Shown here piece after piece: positions 9,384-18,897 of a stretch of DNA of 64,000 nt. The stretch covers positions 1 to 64,000 of the forward strand of contig CAJXWZ010000005.1 of assembly GCA_913062815.1 (NCBI GenBank), written 5' to 3'. Numbering within the stretch: the first letter of the stretch is position 1; every line of letters begins with the position of its first letter. Origin of the DNA: an uncultured Colwellia sp. (GTDB lineage Bacteria > Pseudomonadota > Gammaproteobacteria > Enterobacterales > Alteromonadaceae). The translations under genes were made by a program, and so were the position numbers. The notes under the pieces were generated by a model. It was given only the letters and a program-made list of their open reading frames with translations, searched no databases and was not told where the DNA came from.

Positions 9384-11840
9384 TTAGAAAGTATATGAAA
9401 CACTTGCGCCATAAGTACTTGGTTGATTCGGGTATGCATTAAAACTACCCGCTTGAATTGGTGGTGGGAAAGACGATAAGTAGTACTCATCATTATTCAG
9501 GTTACGTGCCCATATTTGCAGGTTAACGCCATTCTCGAAGTTTAAACCAGCACTCGCATTTAATGTGCTTACTTCTCGCGTTAATGACTCTGGCACATTT
9601 TCAACTAGATGTACTTCACTCTCGTAAAGATAATCAAGTCTAGCGTAACCATAAGCGCCATTAGCCAGTTCAAAACTGTAATTAACGCCTGCGGTAATAC
9701 TTTGCTCATGGATACCCGCTGGTTTCTCTCCTGACAAATCTACAGGACCAGTAAGTCCTGATGCACCGACAAATGAGTCATAAACTGGGTCAAGAAAAGT
9801 ACCTGCTAGCGTAAAACCCCAATTTTCTGTTGGGTTATATACCGCATCAAACTCTAATCCTTTAGTACTCTGCTTACCTGCATTGGCTAAAACAAAGCCT
9901 GTGCCAATAAAGATTGATGATTGAAAACCTTCAATGGTTTGATCAAATATGGTGACATTGAATGCCATCTCATCAAATCGAGCTTTCATACCAAGTTCAT
10001 AAACCTTTGACTCTTCAGGTGAGGCGTAACGACCACCATAATTTTGATTAGCCTCTGCAATACCTGCACTTTCAACAGCGGTTCTATCTGACTCAAATGG
10101 GCTACTGTAGCGAGAAAGGTTCCACGATGATGCTTTAAAACCTGTTGCCGCTGCGGCAAACACATTGATGTTTTGATTAACTTCATACGCTAAACGCATT
10201 GACCATGTGGTTTTGTCATCTTCAGTTTTACTGTTTTCAACTGAGTTTGGTAAGTTAAGCATAGGCGGCAAAAACTGCAAGCTTTTCAATAATGGCACCG
10301 CCGGTGCAAGTTGCGGAATAAAACCAATGGGGAATCCAAACAAAGTGGACTCGGTATCTAAATCCATACCCGAAAGCACATCATTATTCACTTGGTTAAT
10401 GGTAAGATCTTTTTCATCTTTGGTGTAACTGATACCAAAAATTGCCGTTAAATCATCAGTGATATGGTAATCAAAATTAGCAAATAAAGAGAAAGCATCA
10501 TTGTCTTGGACAAACTCTGAATTAACAGCCGTTTGATTTGAAAAGAATGAACCTGGCGCTAGTCCATAAACACCTTCAACTGCACCTAAGATTCCAGGTG
10601 CACCACCCGCAGCCATTAACACATCGAAATAGTTACGTACATCATTGCCATAATAAAGGGTGTCACCCGTTACTACTTCTTCTTGGAAAACATAAGCACC
10701 GACCATCCACTCTAATTTTTGTGTGCCGGTAGACGTTAAACGAAACTCTTGTGTGATAGTATCAATTTCAGTGTGACCGCCTTCTTTTAAAATATCGAGG
10801 GAAGTGTAATCAACATCACCAATAAAATCAGAATCATTCTGACGAATTGAACTAATTGAGGTAAAACTAAAACCGTCAAAGTCTACATCGATTTGCAGCG
10901 AAACACCGCCATCTTCAACGGTATTATTTGGGGTTATATTTAAAGCTGATTGATAAAGGAATGAATCACTCTCATCTAAAACAACACCACCTAATGCTCT
11001 TACTGCAGCTGTAGTCGAACCATTTATTGCATCTTGTGTAGTACAACAAGCTTCATCAATTTCACTATAATCGGCGATGAACCTTACTTTAACATCACTT
11101 GTTGGTTCATATAATGCTTGCCCTCTGACATTCCAACGATCGCGGTTGTTTAATTTATCTAAACCGACAACACTATCAGTGTAGCCATCACGGGTATTGA
11201 AGCCACCTGAAAAACTTACCGCTAACTCTTCTGTAATACCATTAGTAATATAACCTTTCATAAGCTGTTGATTATAATTACCAAAGCCTACCTCAATATT
11301 ACCTTCTAAATCATAAGAGGGTTCCATGGTTCGAATACTGATAACACCTGCTGAAGCATTTTTACCAAACAAAGTACTTTGAGGACCACTTAACACCTCA
11401 ATTTGTTGTAACCTTGGTAAGTCGCCAATTTGTGCTGCAGCACGAGAGCGGTAAACACCATCTATGAATAAACCCACTGAAGGTTCAATACCGGTATTAT
11501 TAGTGCCATTACCAAAACCACGAATAGAAAAGTTGGTATTAGTAGAACGTTGTAAAGGGGTAACTCTTAGCGTTGGTACCAATGTTTGTAAATCTTGAAT
11601 GTCTAGCACTTTGGCTTGATCTATATCATCGCCACTCACCACGGTTATAGCGATAGGTGATTCTTGTAAACCTCTTAACCGTTTAGAGGCAGTTACCATG
11701 ATGCGTTCTACCTGCTCCTCATCCCCTTTAACTATTGAAGTATCCTCTTGCGCATAAATTGCAGTTGAAGCAAGCGCACTTGCAACCGCTGAAACCAGTA
11801 ACGATTGCTTGAAAGATTTTATTGCTAAGCCTTTATTCAT
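9384..11840 (-). CDS. TonB-dependent outer-membrane receptor
   Basis: An 818-residue receptor with a signal peptide (ending near SALASTAIYAQ), a plug domain (RIMVTASKR, IRGFG, FIDGVYRS, VLSGPQSTLFGKNASAGVI) and a C-terminal barrel ending in an aromatic residue (ASVSYTF). The plug motifs are those of the large proteobacterial group that imports varied hydrophobic or organic substrates. The ATG at 11840 is preceded by GGGG at good spacing; the upstream start at 11882 adds a hydrophobic peptide without a ribosome site. It shares its promoter block with the acyl-CoA operon, so it probably imports the substrate of that pathway. The substrate is unknown. Confidence 0.9.
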   Translation of the reverse strand: MNKGLAIKSFKQSLLVSAVASALASTAIYAQEDTSIVKGDEEQVERIMVTASKRLRGLQESPIAITVVSGDDIDQAKVLDIQDLQTLVPTLRVTPLQRSTNTNFSIRGFGNGTNNTGIEPSVGLFIDGVYRSRAAAQIGDLPRLQQIEVLSGPQSTLFGKNASAGVISIRTMEPSYDLEGNIEVGFGNYNQQLMKGYITNGITEELAVSFSGGFNTRDGYTDSVVGLDKLNNRDRWNVRGQALYEPTSDVKVRFIADYSEIDEACCTTQDAINGSTTAAVRALGGVVLDESDSFLYQSALNITPNNTVEDGGVSLQIDVDFDGFSFTSISSIRQNDSDFIGDVDYTSLDILKEGGHTEIDTITQEFRLTSTGTQKLEWMVGAYVFQEEVVTGDTLYYGNDVRNYFDVLMAAGGAPGILGAVEGVYGLAPGSFFSNQTAVNSEFVQDNDAFSLFANFDYHITDDLTAIFGISYTKDEKDLTINQVNNDVLSGMDLDTESTLFGFPIGFIPQLAPAVPLLKSLQFLPPMLNLPNSVENSKTEDDKTTWSMRLAYEVNQNINVFAAAATGFKASSWNLSRYSSPFESDRTAVESAGIAEANQNYGGRYASPEESKVYELGMKARFDEMAFNVTIFDQTIEGFQSSIFIGTGFVLANAGKQSTKGLEFDAVYNPTENWGFTLAGTFLDPVYDSFVGASGLTGPVDLSGEKPAGIHEQSITAGVNYSFELANGAYGYARLDYLYESEVHLVENVPESLTREVSTLNASAGLNFENGVNLQIWARNLNNDEYYLSSFPPPIQAGSFNAYPNQPSTYGASVSYTF

Positions 11841-12011
11841 ATTGAATCCCCATATGTTTATCAGTATCAGAAATACATTCATTAACCCAATGTAATTCTG
11901 CTCAAATACTTTGTTTGAGCGTTATTTATTGTTACAGCACTTATGATTATGTTGTCAAGAAAACTTTCTTGTCATCCGACAGTCTTATAGCTTGAAACTG
12001 TTGTAGCACAC

Positions 12012-12104
12012 TTTTTATGCTACTTGACTATGCTATGTCTAAGTTTTAAATTAAACAAATGAATAGAATTGATGACCAACTATTCATTGCAAGAATAAAG
12101 AATT
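12012..12104 (-). promoter_or_regulatory. second copy of the LysR-type operator/promoter
   Basis: Near-duplicate of 9174-9265. On the minus strand, TTGTTT (12053-12058) and TAGCAT (12030-12035) are 17 bp apart. ATTC-N7-GAAT is at 12082-12096 and TGAATAG-N13-CTATTCA at 12060-12086. It lies between the receptor gene and the divergent LysR gene, as expected for an autoregulated LysR site. Confidence 0.72.
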
Positions 12105-12147
12105 AACACTATTAGTTAATTTACAGCTAATTAAAGGATATAAGTGT

Positions 12148-13047
12148 ATGAAAGTGGATTTGAATTTGTTCGTGGTATTCGAAGCTATCTATTGTGAAGG
12201 AAATATCACAAAAGCAGCGTCGGCGCTCAATCTATCACAACCAGCAGTAAGCCATTCACTAAGTAAACTGCGTGACCATTTTGATGACCCTTTGTTTATC
12301 CGCCAAGGTAATGAAATGCGGCCAACGTCTGTCGCAAATAATGTTGTTGCTGATGTGCGCGAAGCATTACACCAATTACAAGTTTGTTTGGCGCAATCAA
12401 GGCAGTTTGATCCTTCTGTTTCTAGAAATAATTTTAATATTTCGCTGCATGGTGCATTAGAGGCATCATACTTACCGCCATTAATGCAGAAAGTAAAAAA
12501 AGAAGCGCCACTGATTAACCTGCAAAGTAGTCGCAGAGTAAATCGCAGTGAATTAGAGAATAAATTAGCAAGCGGTGATATCGACTTAGCGGTTGATACC
12601 CTACTACCGGTCAGTGAAAATATATTACATACTCAAGTAGGCCAAAGTAAGTTTGTAGTGTTAGCACGTAAAGACCATTCAACTATTAAGGCTAAATTGA
12701 CTTTAGAAAAGTATCTAGCCCAAGATCATGTCTTAGTTTCATCAAGAACAACTGGACCCAGTGTAGAAGATTTTGAGCTCGCTCGATTAGGGCTTCAACG
12801 GAAAATTGGTTTGCGCTGCCAGCATGGTTTTTCAGCCTGTCGCGTTGTTGCTGATAACGATATGTTACTTACTTTGACAGAGACCACAGCAAAAATGTAT
12901 AGCGACATGTTTAATTTAACCATTTTTCCATTACCGGTAGAAATACATGATATAGATATGCATTTGTATTGGCATACTAATGTCGATTTTGATCCTGCTA
13001 ATAAATGGTTAAGAAATCAGATTATTTTGGCCACTGCCGGCGTGTAA
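12148..13047 (+). CDS. LysR-family transcriptional regulator
   Basis: A 299-residue LysR regulator. The N-terminal winged helix-turn-helix (residues about 3-60, with ITKAASALNLSQPAVSHSLSKL) is followed by a co-inducer-binding domain. AAGGA precedes the ATG. It is transcribed away from the TonB receptor gene, with the operator block between them. Together with the second copy of that block it is the obvious candidate to activate both the receptor and the acyl-CoA operon, probably in response to a pathway intermediate. The inducer is unknown. Confidence 0.92.
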   Translation: MKVDLNLFVVFEAIYCEGNITKAASALNLSQPAVSHSLSKLRDHFDDPLFIRQGNEMRPTSVANNVVADVREALHQLQVCLAQSRQFDPSVSRNNFNISLHGALEASYLPPLMQKVKKEAPLINLQSSRRVNRSELENKLASGDIDLAVDTLLPVSENILHTQVGQSKFVVLARKDHSTIKAKLTLEKYLAQDHVLVSSRTTGPSVEDFELARLGLQRKIGLRCQHGFSACRVVADNDMLLTLTETTAKMYSDMFNLTIFPLPVEIHDIDMHLYWHTNVDFDPANKWLRNQIILATAGV

Positions 13048-13181
13048 ATTCCAAGCGCTTTATAAATAGGTATTTATTGCTAGATACGCTAAAGTAAATT
13101 AACTTCAGGAGAATTTTCTGATATTAATTGGATCAAATAAGCATTGGCTGCGACTTAACCACAAAGATAAAAAGGTATGTG

Positions 13182-13766
13182 ATGAAAAAAAACTTAATAT
13201 TACTCTTAAGCCTTACTTGTTTCGTTAACATGTTTTCAAGTATTGCTCGAGCAAGTGAAACCTCAACTGCGATAGAGAACTTTAAAAAATCAGACCAAGT
13301 TAAAGAGTTTTTCAATAACGCTTATGGCTTCGCTATTTTTCCCACTATTGGCAAAGGCGGCTTTGGCATTGGTGGTGCTTATGGCGAAGGTAGTGTCTAT
13401 AAACAAGGTAAGAAAACCGGTACCACCACGATGGCGCAGGTAACTATTGGCTTTCAAGTAGGCGGCCAAGCCTTTAGCGAAATTATTTTTTTCAAAAATA
13501 AGGCGTCTTATGACAAATTCATTGGCGGCAACTTCGAATTCAGCGCTCAAGCATCTGCCGTAGCAATTAATGCAGGAGCCAATGCAAAAACCAGTACCAC
13601 TGGCTCTTCTGCTGGTGCAGCGACAAGCCCTGATAGAAATGAGCAGCAAGGTATTTACCAAAATGGTATGGCGACGTTTACTTACATTAAAGGGGGCTTA
13701 ATGTATGAAGCAGCCTTAGGCGGGCAAAAGTTTTCCTTCGACAAACTTGAAAGTAATGAAATATAA
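13182..13766 (+). CDS. SYLF/Ysc84-domain secreted protein
   Basis: A 194-residue protein with a signal peptide (cleavage near SSIARAS) followed by a lipid-binding SYLF (Ysc84) domain: AYGFAIFPTIGKGGFGIGGA, GQVxxGFQVGGQ-like strands, and FFKN. The family binds phosphoinositides in eukaryotes; the bacterial members are periplasmic or envelope proteins of unknown role. The start is moved to ATG 13182 because it follows AAGGT and begins a standard signal sequence. It appears monocistronic and converges on the PhoD-type gene. Confidence 0.82.
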   Translation: MKKNLILLLSLTCFVNMFSSIARASETSTAIENFKKSDQVKEFFNNAYGFAIFPTIGKGGFGIGGAYGEGSVYKQGKKTGTTTMAQVTIGFQVGGQAFSEIIFFKNKASYDKFIGGNFEFSAQASAVAINAGANAKTSTTGSSAGAATSPDRNEQQGIYQNGMATFTYIKGGLMYEAALGGQKFSFDKLESNEI

Positions 13767-13769
13767 ACA

Positions 13770-13800
13770 AAAAAAGAGCGGGTGATAGCAGCCTGCTCTT
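13770..13800 (-). terminator. terminator of the PhoD-type gene
   Basis: An AAGAGC..GCTCTT stem extended by GG/CC. On the minus strand it is followed by a run of seven T. It serves the minus-strand gene ending at 13821 and may also stop the converging SYLF gene. Confidence 0.65.
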
Positions 13801-13820
13801 GTTATGTTCAGTCTTATTTT

Positions 13821-16169
13821 TTACGATAAACGTATCAATTGACCATTAACCACTTTAAATTGATATAAACGCACTTTATTAAAGTAGTCCGCCTCATTTT
13901 GATAATAGCTTTGCTTCGCCGTTTCTATACCGTCAACATGGTCTGGAATATTGTGAAAATCAACCAACATTGCATTGGCGTCAACTTCAACAATAACTAT
14001 GCCGTGCTCCGCCATGCGAGAGAATACCAAATCATCATTAATGTCATCGCGTTGTGTAGCTGTTTTAACGAGGCTGTCAAAGAATAGCGGCAACTGCTCA
14101 ACTTCTGGCGGAATATCTCCTAACTGACTCAAAATATCATTCATACCATTTTCTAAAAACGAGCCAAAGGTGCCTGACGAAACCGACGATGTGGTGAAGT
14201 TAAATGATTTTAGGCCAGTTACGTCATTTGCTTTATGCTCGGTAATATATGAACTATGAACATCACCACCAATAGAAATAACACCAAATTGACTTAGAAT
14301 ATTATCAACGAAGTTTGTCTTGAATTGCGGGAAACCATCCCATTGATCCGCTTCTAGGTAAAAACGTTGCTTCAAAGGTGCAGGAATTAACTCGGAACCC
14401 AAAACATATTCTAATGGAATAATATTCGAATCTGCACGGCTAGCAGAAAAATCGAAGATCAATGGTGAAAAAGACACTGAGCTGCCAAGTACCTTCCAAG
14501 TACTTGTAGAAGTGGCAAAAGTATTTGCTAACCAGGTAGTTTGTTGATCATCAAAACCCGCTTGAGCAGAGCTTCCTTGTTGCTGCGCCACAAACTCTTT
14601 ATAACCTGCGTATAAGTCGTAGGTTTCTTTCACCACAAAGTAACGACTGCCAAGGTAATTAAACAATGAGGTTTTACCCATAGTATAAAAAGCTAACCCT
14701 TGAGCTACGCCTTGCTCAGGCAATGGAGGCAATTGCTGAATGGCATGTTCATTCGGTAAAGTTGCTTGCGCTTGTGATAACACCTGATTTAAATAACTGG
14801 TGGCTAGGTTTCCTTTTATTGCAGCTATTGCTTGAGTACGAGCCTTTATAAAAGCTTCAGCTTCATCCATGGCGACGCGTGCCAAGATCTCTTGTGTATA
14901 TAAACCGGTAAAAACTTCTAAAAATGCAGCTTTATAGGGTGAAAATACCAAGTCATCAATATTAATGTAAGGTGACATTTGTGCAACCACACCATCTACT
15001 TGCGCTTGTATCATGCCAGTCGCCAGCAAAAAGCCAGTCAAGGTTGCTTGATCTAGCGCTACGGTGGCTGGGAATGCATCCTCAGGAATAATATGATCAG
15101 GACGATTCGTTCTAAAGTCAGTCATGGCAAGATGTAAATGTTGACCAAAGTGAAAATCACGATAAATGCGGGTATTTGGAAATAAGTGACTATCATCAAT
15201 AACCATTTCACCACCAGCAAGTTCACCTTGTGTATGTGGTTGCTGATGATCTATCGGCATATACTCAAAATACGCTATTTCCGAATTTTTCTTGCGTTGA
15301 GTTTGCTGCTCATTAGCCGCCCCATCAAGATAAGTGGCGCGATCGCCCCAACTGTCATCAGAGAATTCATGATCATCCCAAATAGCTATCATTGGAAATC
15401 GTTCGTGAACCCGTTGTAGCAATTCATCACTGCGATATTCTTTATAGAGTTGGCGGTAGTTATCTAAACTATTTGCCGCTTGCGTGACATTGTCACCTAC
15501 ACCGATAGATAATACATTGTCACTGTCATTGAAAGTAATAGCGCGTTCATCTGTACTTTGCTGAAATAACGGATCACCTGTTGTCTCGTAAATGTAGTCT
15601 CCTAAATGAACTACAAAGTCCAAATCGTCATTATCAAGTACTGAAAGGTAGCTATTGTAATAGCGGCCGATATAATCTTGGCAAGAAACATAAGCAAATT
15701 TTACTGTGGTATCACTATCAGCGCTAGCGGCTGTTTTAGTTCGACCATTATTGCTTAAATAGCTGGTACCCTCTTTTTGATATACGAAGCGATAATAATA
15801 ATGTTGCCCTGCATCAAGCTCAGTAACTCGAATTTTAAGACAATTATCAGCTGAAGCTAATGCGATGAATTCTTGCTCAACCACCAGTTGGTTAAACGTG
15901 TCATCTTTAGCTACTTGCAGCGTTAACGCTAAATCTAGATCAGTACCATCTTCAACACGAGTCCACAAAATAACAGAATCCGGTTTAGGATCACCCGACA
16001 TAACCGATTGCGGAAAATAGTGACTGCCTGACGTTACTGTTGGCGCTGGTGTTAATGGTTCAGTTTCAACTGCATCATCAGAATTATTACAGCCCATTAA
16101 GTTACTCGTTATGACTGCCCCAGCAGAAACGACCAATGTTTTAATAAATTTACGACGATTATATTGCAT
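13821..16169 (-). CDS. PhoD-type alkaline phosphatase/phosphodiesterase
   Basis: A 782-residue metallophosphatase of the PhoD family. The N-terminus carries a twin-arginine signal (NRRKFIK, residues 4-10) followed by a hydrophobic stretch and a Cys in LMGC (about 25-28), so it may be a Tat-exported lipoprotein. The N-terminal beta-domain (SGDPKPDSVILWTRV) precedes the metal-site motifs HLGDYIYE, WDDHEFSDD and GGDVHSS. Family members release phosphate from diesters outside the cell, with Fe/Ca as cofactors. It is longer than Bacillus PhoD (about 580 aa) because of an insert in the middle third. It lies alone, with no pho-box that I can see. Confidence 0.88.
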   Translation of the reverse strand: MQYNRRKFIKTLVVSAGAVITSNLMGCNNSDDAVETEPLTPAPTVTSGSHYFPQSVMSGDPKPDSVILWTRVEDGTDLDLALTLQVAKDDTFNQLVVEQEFIALASADNCLKIRVTELDAGQHYYYRFVYQKEGTSYLSNNGRTKTAASADSDTTVKFAYVSCQDYIGRYYNSYLSVLDNDDLDFVVHLGDYIYETTGDPLFQQSTDERAITFNDSDNVLSIGVGDNVTQAANSLDNYRQLYKEYRSDELLQRVHERFPMIAIWDDHEFSDDSWGDRATYLDGAANEQQTQRKKNSEIAYFEYMPIDHQQPHTQGELAGGEMVIDDSHLFPNTRIYRDFHFGQHLHLAMTDFRTNRPDHIIPEDAFPATVALDQATLTGFLLATGMIQAQVDGVVAQMSPYINIDDLVFSPYKAAFLEVFTGLYTQEILARVAMDEAEAFIKARTQAIAAIKGNLATSYLNQVLSQAQATLPNEHAIQQLPPLPEQGVAQGLAFYTMGKTSLFNYLGSRYFVVKETYDLYAGYKEFVAQQQGSSAQAGFDDQQTTWLANTFATSTSTWKVLGSSVSFSPLIFDFSASRADSNIIPLEYVLGSELIPAPLKQRFYLEADQWDGFPQFKTNFVDNILSQFGVISIGGDVHSSYITEHKANDVTGLKSFNFTTSSVSSGTFGSFLENGMNDILSQLGDIPPEVEQLPLFFDSLVKTATQRDDINDDLVFSRMAEHGIVIVEVDANAMLVDFHNIPDHVDGIETAKQSYYQNEADYFNKVRLYQFKVVNGQLIRLS

Positions 16170-16542
16170 GCACTACTCTCATTTCTTTGCTTCAACGTTA
16201 CTCTTTATTAAAAATATATTAACAAACCACAGGGGTTTAAACAGGGAGTTGTGCTGACAATACTGGACAAAGAATTGATAATTTAGGACACAATAAAACT
16301 CACAGAAGTTACGCTTGCCAAATCCAATAACTTTAATCGAGTTTTTAAACCGTTATTGATAAACTTCCTCTCCATCATAAAATACCCATCTTATTAAAGG
16401 TGCTGCATGCGAAAATCGCTATTCTAGTTTAAATTCCAAACACTTAAATTAGGACGTTCATTTTCCCAAAGCGAACCATCTAATCAATACCTTTTTGAGA
16501 TTAGCCACATCAAAGCGGATTAAGTTATGATGACATCAGCTG
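16170..16542. other. intergenic stretch, nothing recognised
   Basis: About 370 bp between the divergent PhoD-type gene and the solute-binding-like gene. It must hold both promoters, but I could not pick convincing hexamers, and no hairpin or small gene stands out. Confidence 0.4.
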
Positions 16543-17412
16543 TTGTTTGAGTTGGATTATGTTGTGCGCTTATTATTATGCTTTTTTATCGTCATTTCTT
16601 TTTTATTGAGTTTCAATGCTCCAGCAAAAGACATTGTCATTCAAGGTTCCCAAAGAACTGATTACTTCGTTGAGACCTTAAAACAAGCCCTCAGTTATAG
16701 CCCCGAAAAAAACTACCAATTGCAATTTTACAATCAATACTTGCCTAAAATGAGGGCTTTTCAAAATATTGCCAACAATGATGGCATCGATGTCATTGCA
16801 GCAGGTGCAACGTTGGATAGAGTAAAGATATTGCAACCTATCATGTTCCCAATATTAAAAGGGCTGTTTGGTTGGCGTATACCTTTAGTGAGTAAAAAGA
16901 ACACAGATCTGTTTCAAACTCAGTTCTCAAACTTAGCTTTTAAACAGTTAACTCTAGGGCAATTACATAGCTGGTCTGATACTAAGGTATTAGAAAGCAA
17001 TGGCTTGCATGTTGAAAAAGGCAGTAATTATCAAGGGCTATTTGAAATGCTCGCCGCTGATAGGTTTGACTATTTTCCACGTTCGATTCTTGAAGTGAAA
17101 AAAGAATACATTAAACACAAAGATATGGGTATTGTCATCGATAAGAACATACTTATTCACTACCCCTCTGCTTACTTCTTTTACGTAAACAATAATAACC
17201 AAGCATTAGCAAATGATATCAAATATGGCCTTGAACAATCGTTAGCAGATGGTAGTTTTGACCGATTGTTTAACAAGTATTATGGCAAGACAGTCAATCA
17301 AATCCTCAGTGAAAATCGACGAGTATATCAACTTGATAACCCTTTTCTCCCCAAAAACACACCTTTATACCGCAAGGAATTATGGCTAAGTTTTGCAAGC
17401 AAAAATAACTAG
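16543..17412 (+). CDS. periplasmic solute-binding-like protein (SBP family 3 fold)
   Basis: Up to 289 residues with an N-terminal hydrophobic signal and a bacterial extracellular solute-binding fold: IVIQGSQRTDYFVETL at the start, a DVIAAGATLDR segment mid-domain, and LADGSFDRLFNKYYG near the C-terminus, typical of SBP_bac_3. No permease or ATPase gene lies beside it, so it may be a sensory or orphan binding protein, a type common in Alteromonadales. The start is poor: TTG 16543, TTG 16552 and GTG 16564 are in frame, no ATG fits, and no clear ribosome site is seen. Confidence 0.7.
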   Translation: MFELDYVVRLLLCFFIVISFLLSFNAPAKDIVIQGSQRTDYFVETLKQALSYSPEKNYQLQFYNQYLPKMRAFQNIANNDGIDVIAAGATLDRVKILQPIMFPILKGLFGWRIPLVSKKNTDLFQTQFSNLAFKQLTLGQLHSWSDTKVLESNGLHVEKGSNYQGLFEMLAADRFDYFPRSILEVKKEYIKHKDMGIVIDKNILIHYPSAYFFYVNNNNQALANDIKYGLEQSLADGSFDRLFNKYYGKTVNQILSENRRVYQLDNPFLPKNTPLYRKELWLSFASKNN

Positions 17413-18218
17413 TCTCTAACGTTATGTTTAGCCGTGATTTTTCTAAAGGTATTGGGAAATAACCGTGAAATTGTCGGTGCCCAATAACTTATGCCTTTGC
17501 CAATCACTACTTCATCTTTGTCTTGCTCAATAGCGCTAGCTATTTGCTTGGCGCAATCATCTACCGTGATACCATTTTTAATTGAACGGGCAACTTCGCC
17601 AAACTGACTACCATCGGCCACCATTGCATTCACTGATATTTGAGTTTGAACAAAGCCAGGACAGATAGTAAGTACTTGCAAACCATTATCAGATTCTTCT
17701 GCTCTTAAACAGTCCATATAGCCAATAATCGCGTGTTTTGAGGCGCTGTAACCTGACATGCTCTTGCCGCCAACCTTGCCAGCAACAGAAGCAACAGTCA
17801 CTATCATGCCCTTTGCTCCTTCAGCGGTTTTACTCAGCATACTAGGTAAAATGGCCTGAGTTATTGCCACTGTACCAAAGTAGTTCACTTCCATGACTTG
17901 TCTTTGCACATCAAGTTTAGTATCTCGAGCAGAGCCACGTTGAGAAATGCCACCATTATTAATAAGAATATCAACAGTGCCGTTGGCTTCAATATATTGA
18001 CTAACCGTATCTACAACCTGAGCTGACTGGGCTAAATCTAATGCGACAACATGATGACGTTCACTGTTAACTAGCCGTGTTTTTAACGATAGTAATTTTT
18101 CTTGATTACGAGCAGATAAAACTAGGGATGCGCCCTGCTTCGCACAAGTAATAGCAAGTGCTTCGCCGATGCCTGAAGATGCCCCTGTTATCCATATCTT
18201 TTTATTATTAATATTCAT
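17409..18218 (-). CDS. short-chain dehydrogenase/reductase
   Basis: A 269-residue classical SDR: TGASSGIG near residue 12, NNGG, the catalytic YSASK, and a C-terminal tail of the DHRS7/YqjQ-like group. AGGTGA precedes the ATG. Its stop overlaps the end of the converging solute-binding-like gene by four bases. It lies 24 bp downstream of argR on the same strand and may be co-transcribed. The substrate is unknown. Confidence 0.88.
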   Translation of the reverse strand: MNINNKKIWITGASSGIGEALAITCAKQGASLVLSARNQEKLLSLKTRLVNSERHHVVALDLAQSAQVVDTVSQYIEANGTVDILINNGGISQRGSARDTKLDVQRQVMEVNYFGTVAITQAILPSMLSKTAEGAKGMIVTVASVAGKVGGKSMSGYSASKHAIIGYMDCLRAEESDNGLQVLTICPGFVQTQISVNAMVADGSQFGEVARSIKNGITVDDCAKQIASAIEQDKDEVVIGKGISYWAPTISRLFPNTFRKITAKHNVRD

Positions 18219-18242
18219 GGCTTCACCTGGAATTGGCTCTTT

Positions 18243-18725
18243 TTAATGACTAACTTTTACGCCTAAAAGTTCACGAATAGACTGCGCTATTTCTTCTATT
18301 CGACTGGCATCAGCGGGGGCTATGAAGATGGTATCATCACCGGCAAGAGTACCTAATATACCAGCTGATTCGCCCATACTATCTAACATTCTTGAAATAA
18401 GCGGAGCACCGCCAATACCTGTTTTCAAAATAATCTGCATGCCATTGTGTTTAACACTTAAGACAACAGACTCAATTGAGTGCTTTGATTTAGGCACCGC
18501 AAGTTCATCAGGCAAAATGTAAATCATCTCGTTATTAGCATTTCGGGTTTTAACAGCCCCTAATTTAGACAATAAACGCGAAATTTTGGCTTGGGACATA
18601 TTGTCAAAGCCTTGTTTAGATAAAGCTTCAGCTAATTGCCCTTGCGAGCCATAACACTGCTCTTTTAACAAACGTTTGAAAGCATGCACTAAGTTAGATT
18701 CATTTAGTTTTCTAGGTGTGGTCAT
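18243..18725 (-). CDS. argR: arginine repressor ArgR
   Basis: A 160-residue ArgR: an N-terminal winged helix-turn-helix (SQGQLAEAL, MSQAKISRLLSKLG) and a C-terminal hexamerisation/arginine-binding domain (GTLAGDDTIFIAP). With L-arginine it represses arginine biosynthesis and helps resolve multimers in relatives. The divergent neighbour here is a dipeptidyl-peptidase gene rather than the malate dehydrogenase gene found in many gammaproteobacteria. I did not find a clear ARG box in the intergenic region. Confidence 0.94.
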   Translation of the reverse strand: MTTPRKLNESNLVHAFKRLLKEQCYGSQGQLAEALSKQGFDNMSQAKISRLLSKLGAVKTRNANNEMIYILPDELAVPKSKHSIESVVLSVKHNGMQIILKTGIGGAPLISRMLDSMGESAGILGTLAGDDTIFIAPADASRIEEIAQSIRELLGVKVSH

Positions 18726-18897
18726 TGTTATGCCATCTCGCCATGGTAAATTTAAAGGATAAGTACAGTTATATTGACATTATTCTACACGAAAAAGTTG
18801 CAAATGGCATAGCCTGCTTGACTGTACATTCTCACTCAAGCACACTGCTGTTATCAAAAATGCATTAACATTAAAATAACAATTGAGAACTCTCACT

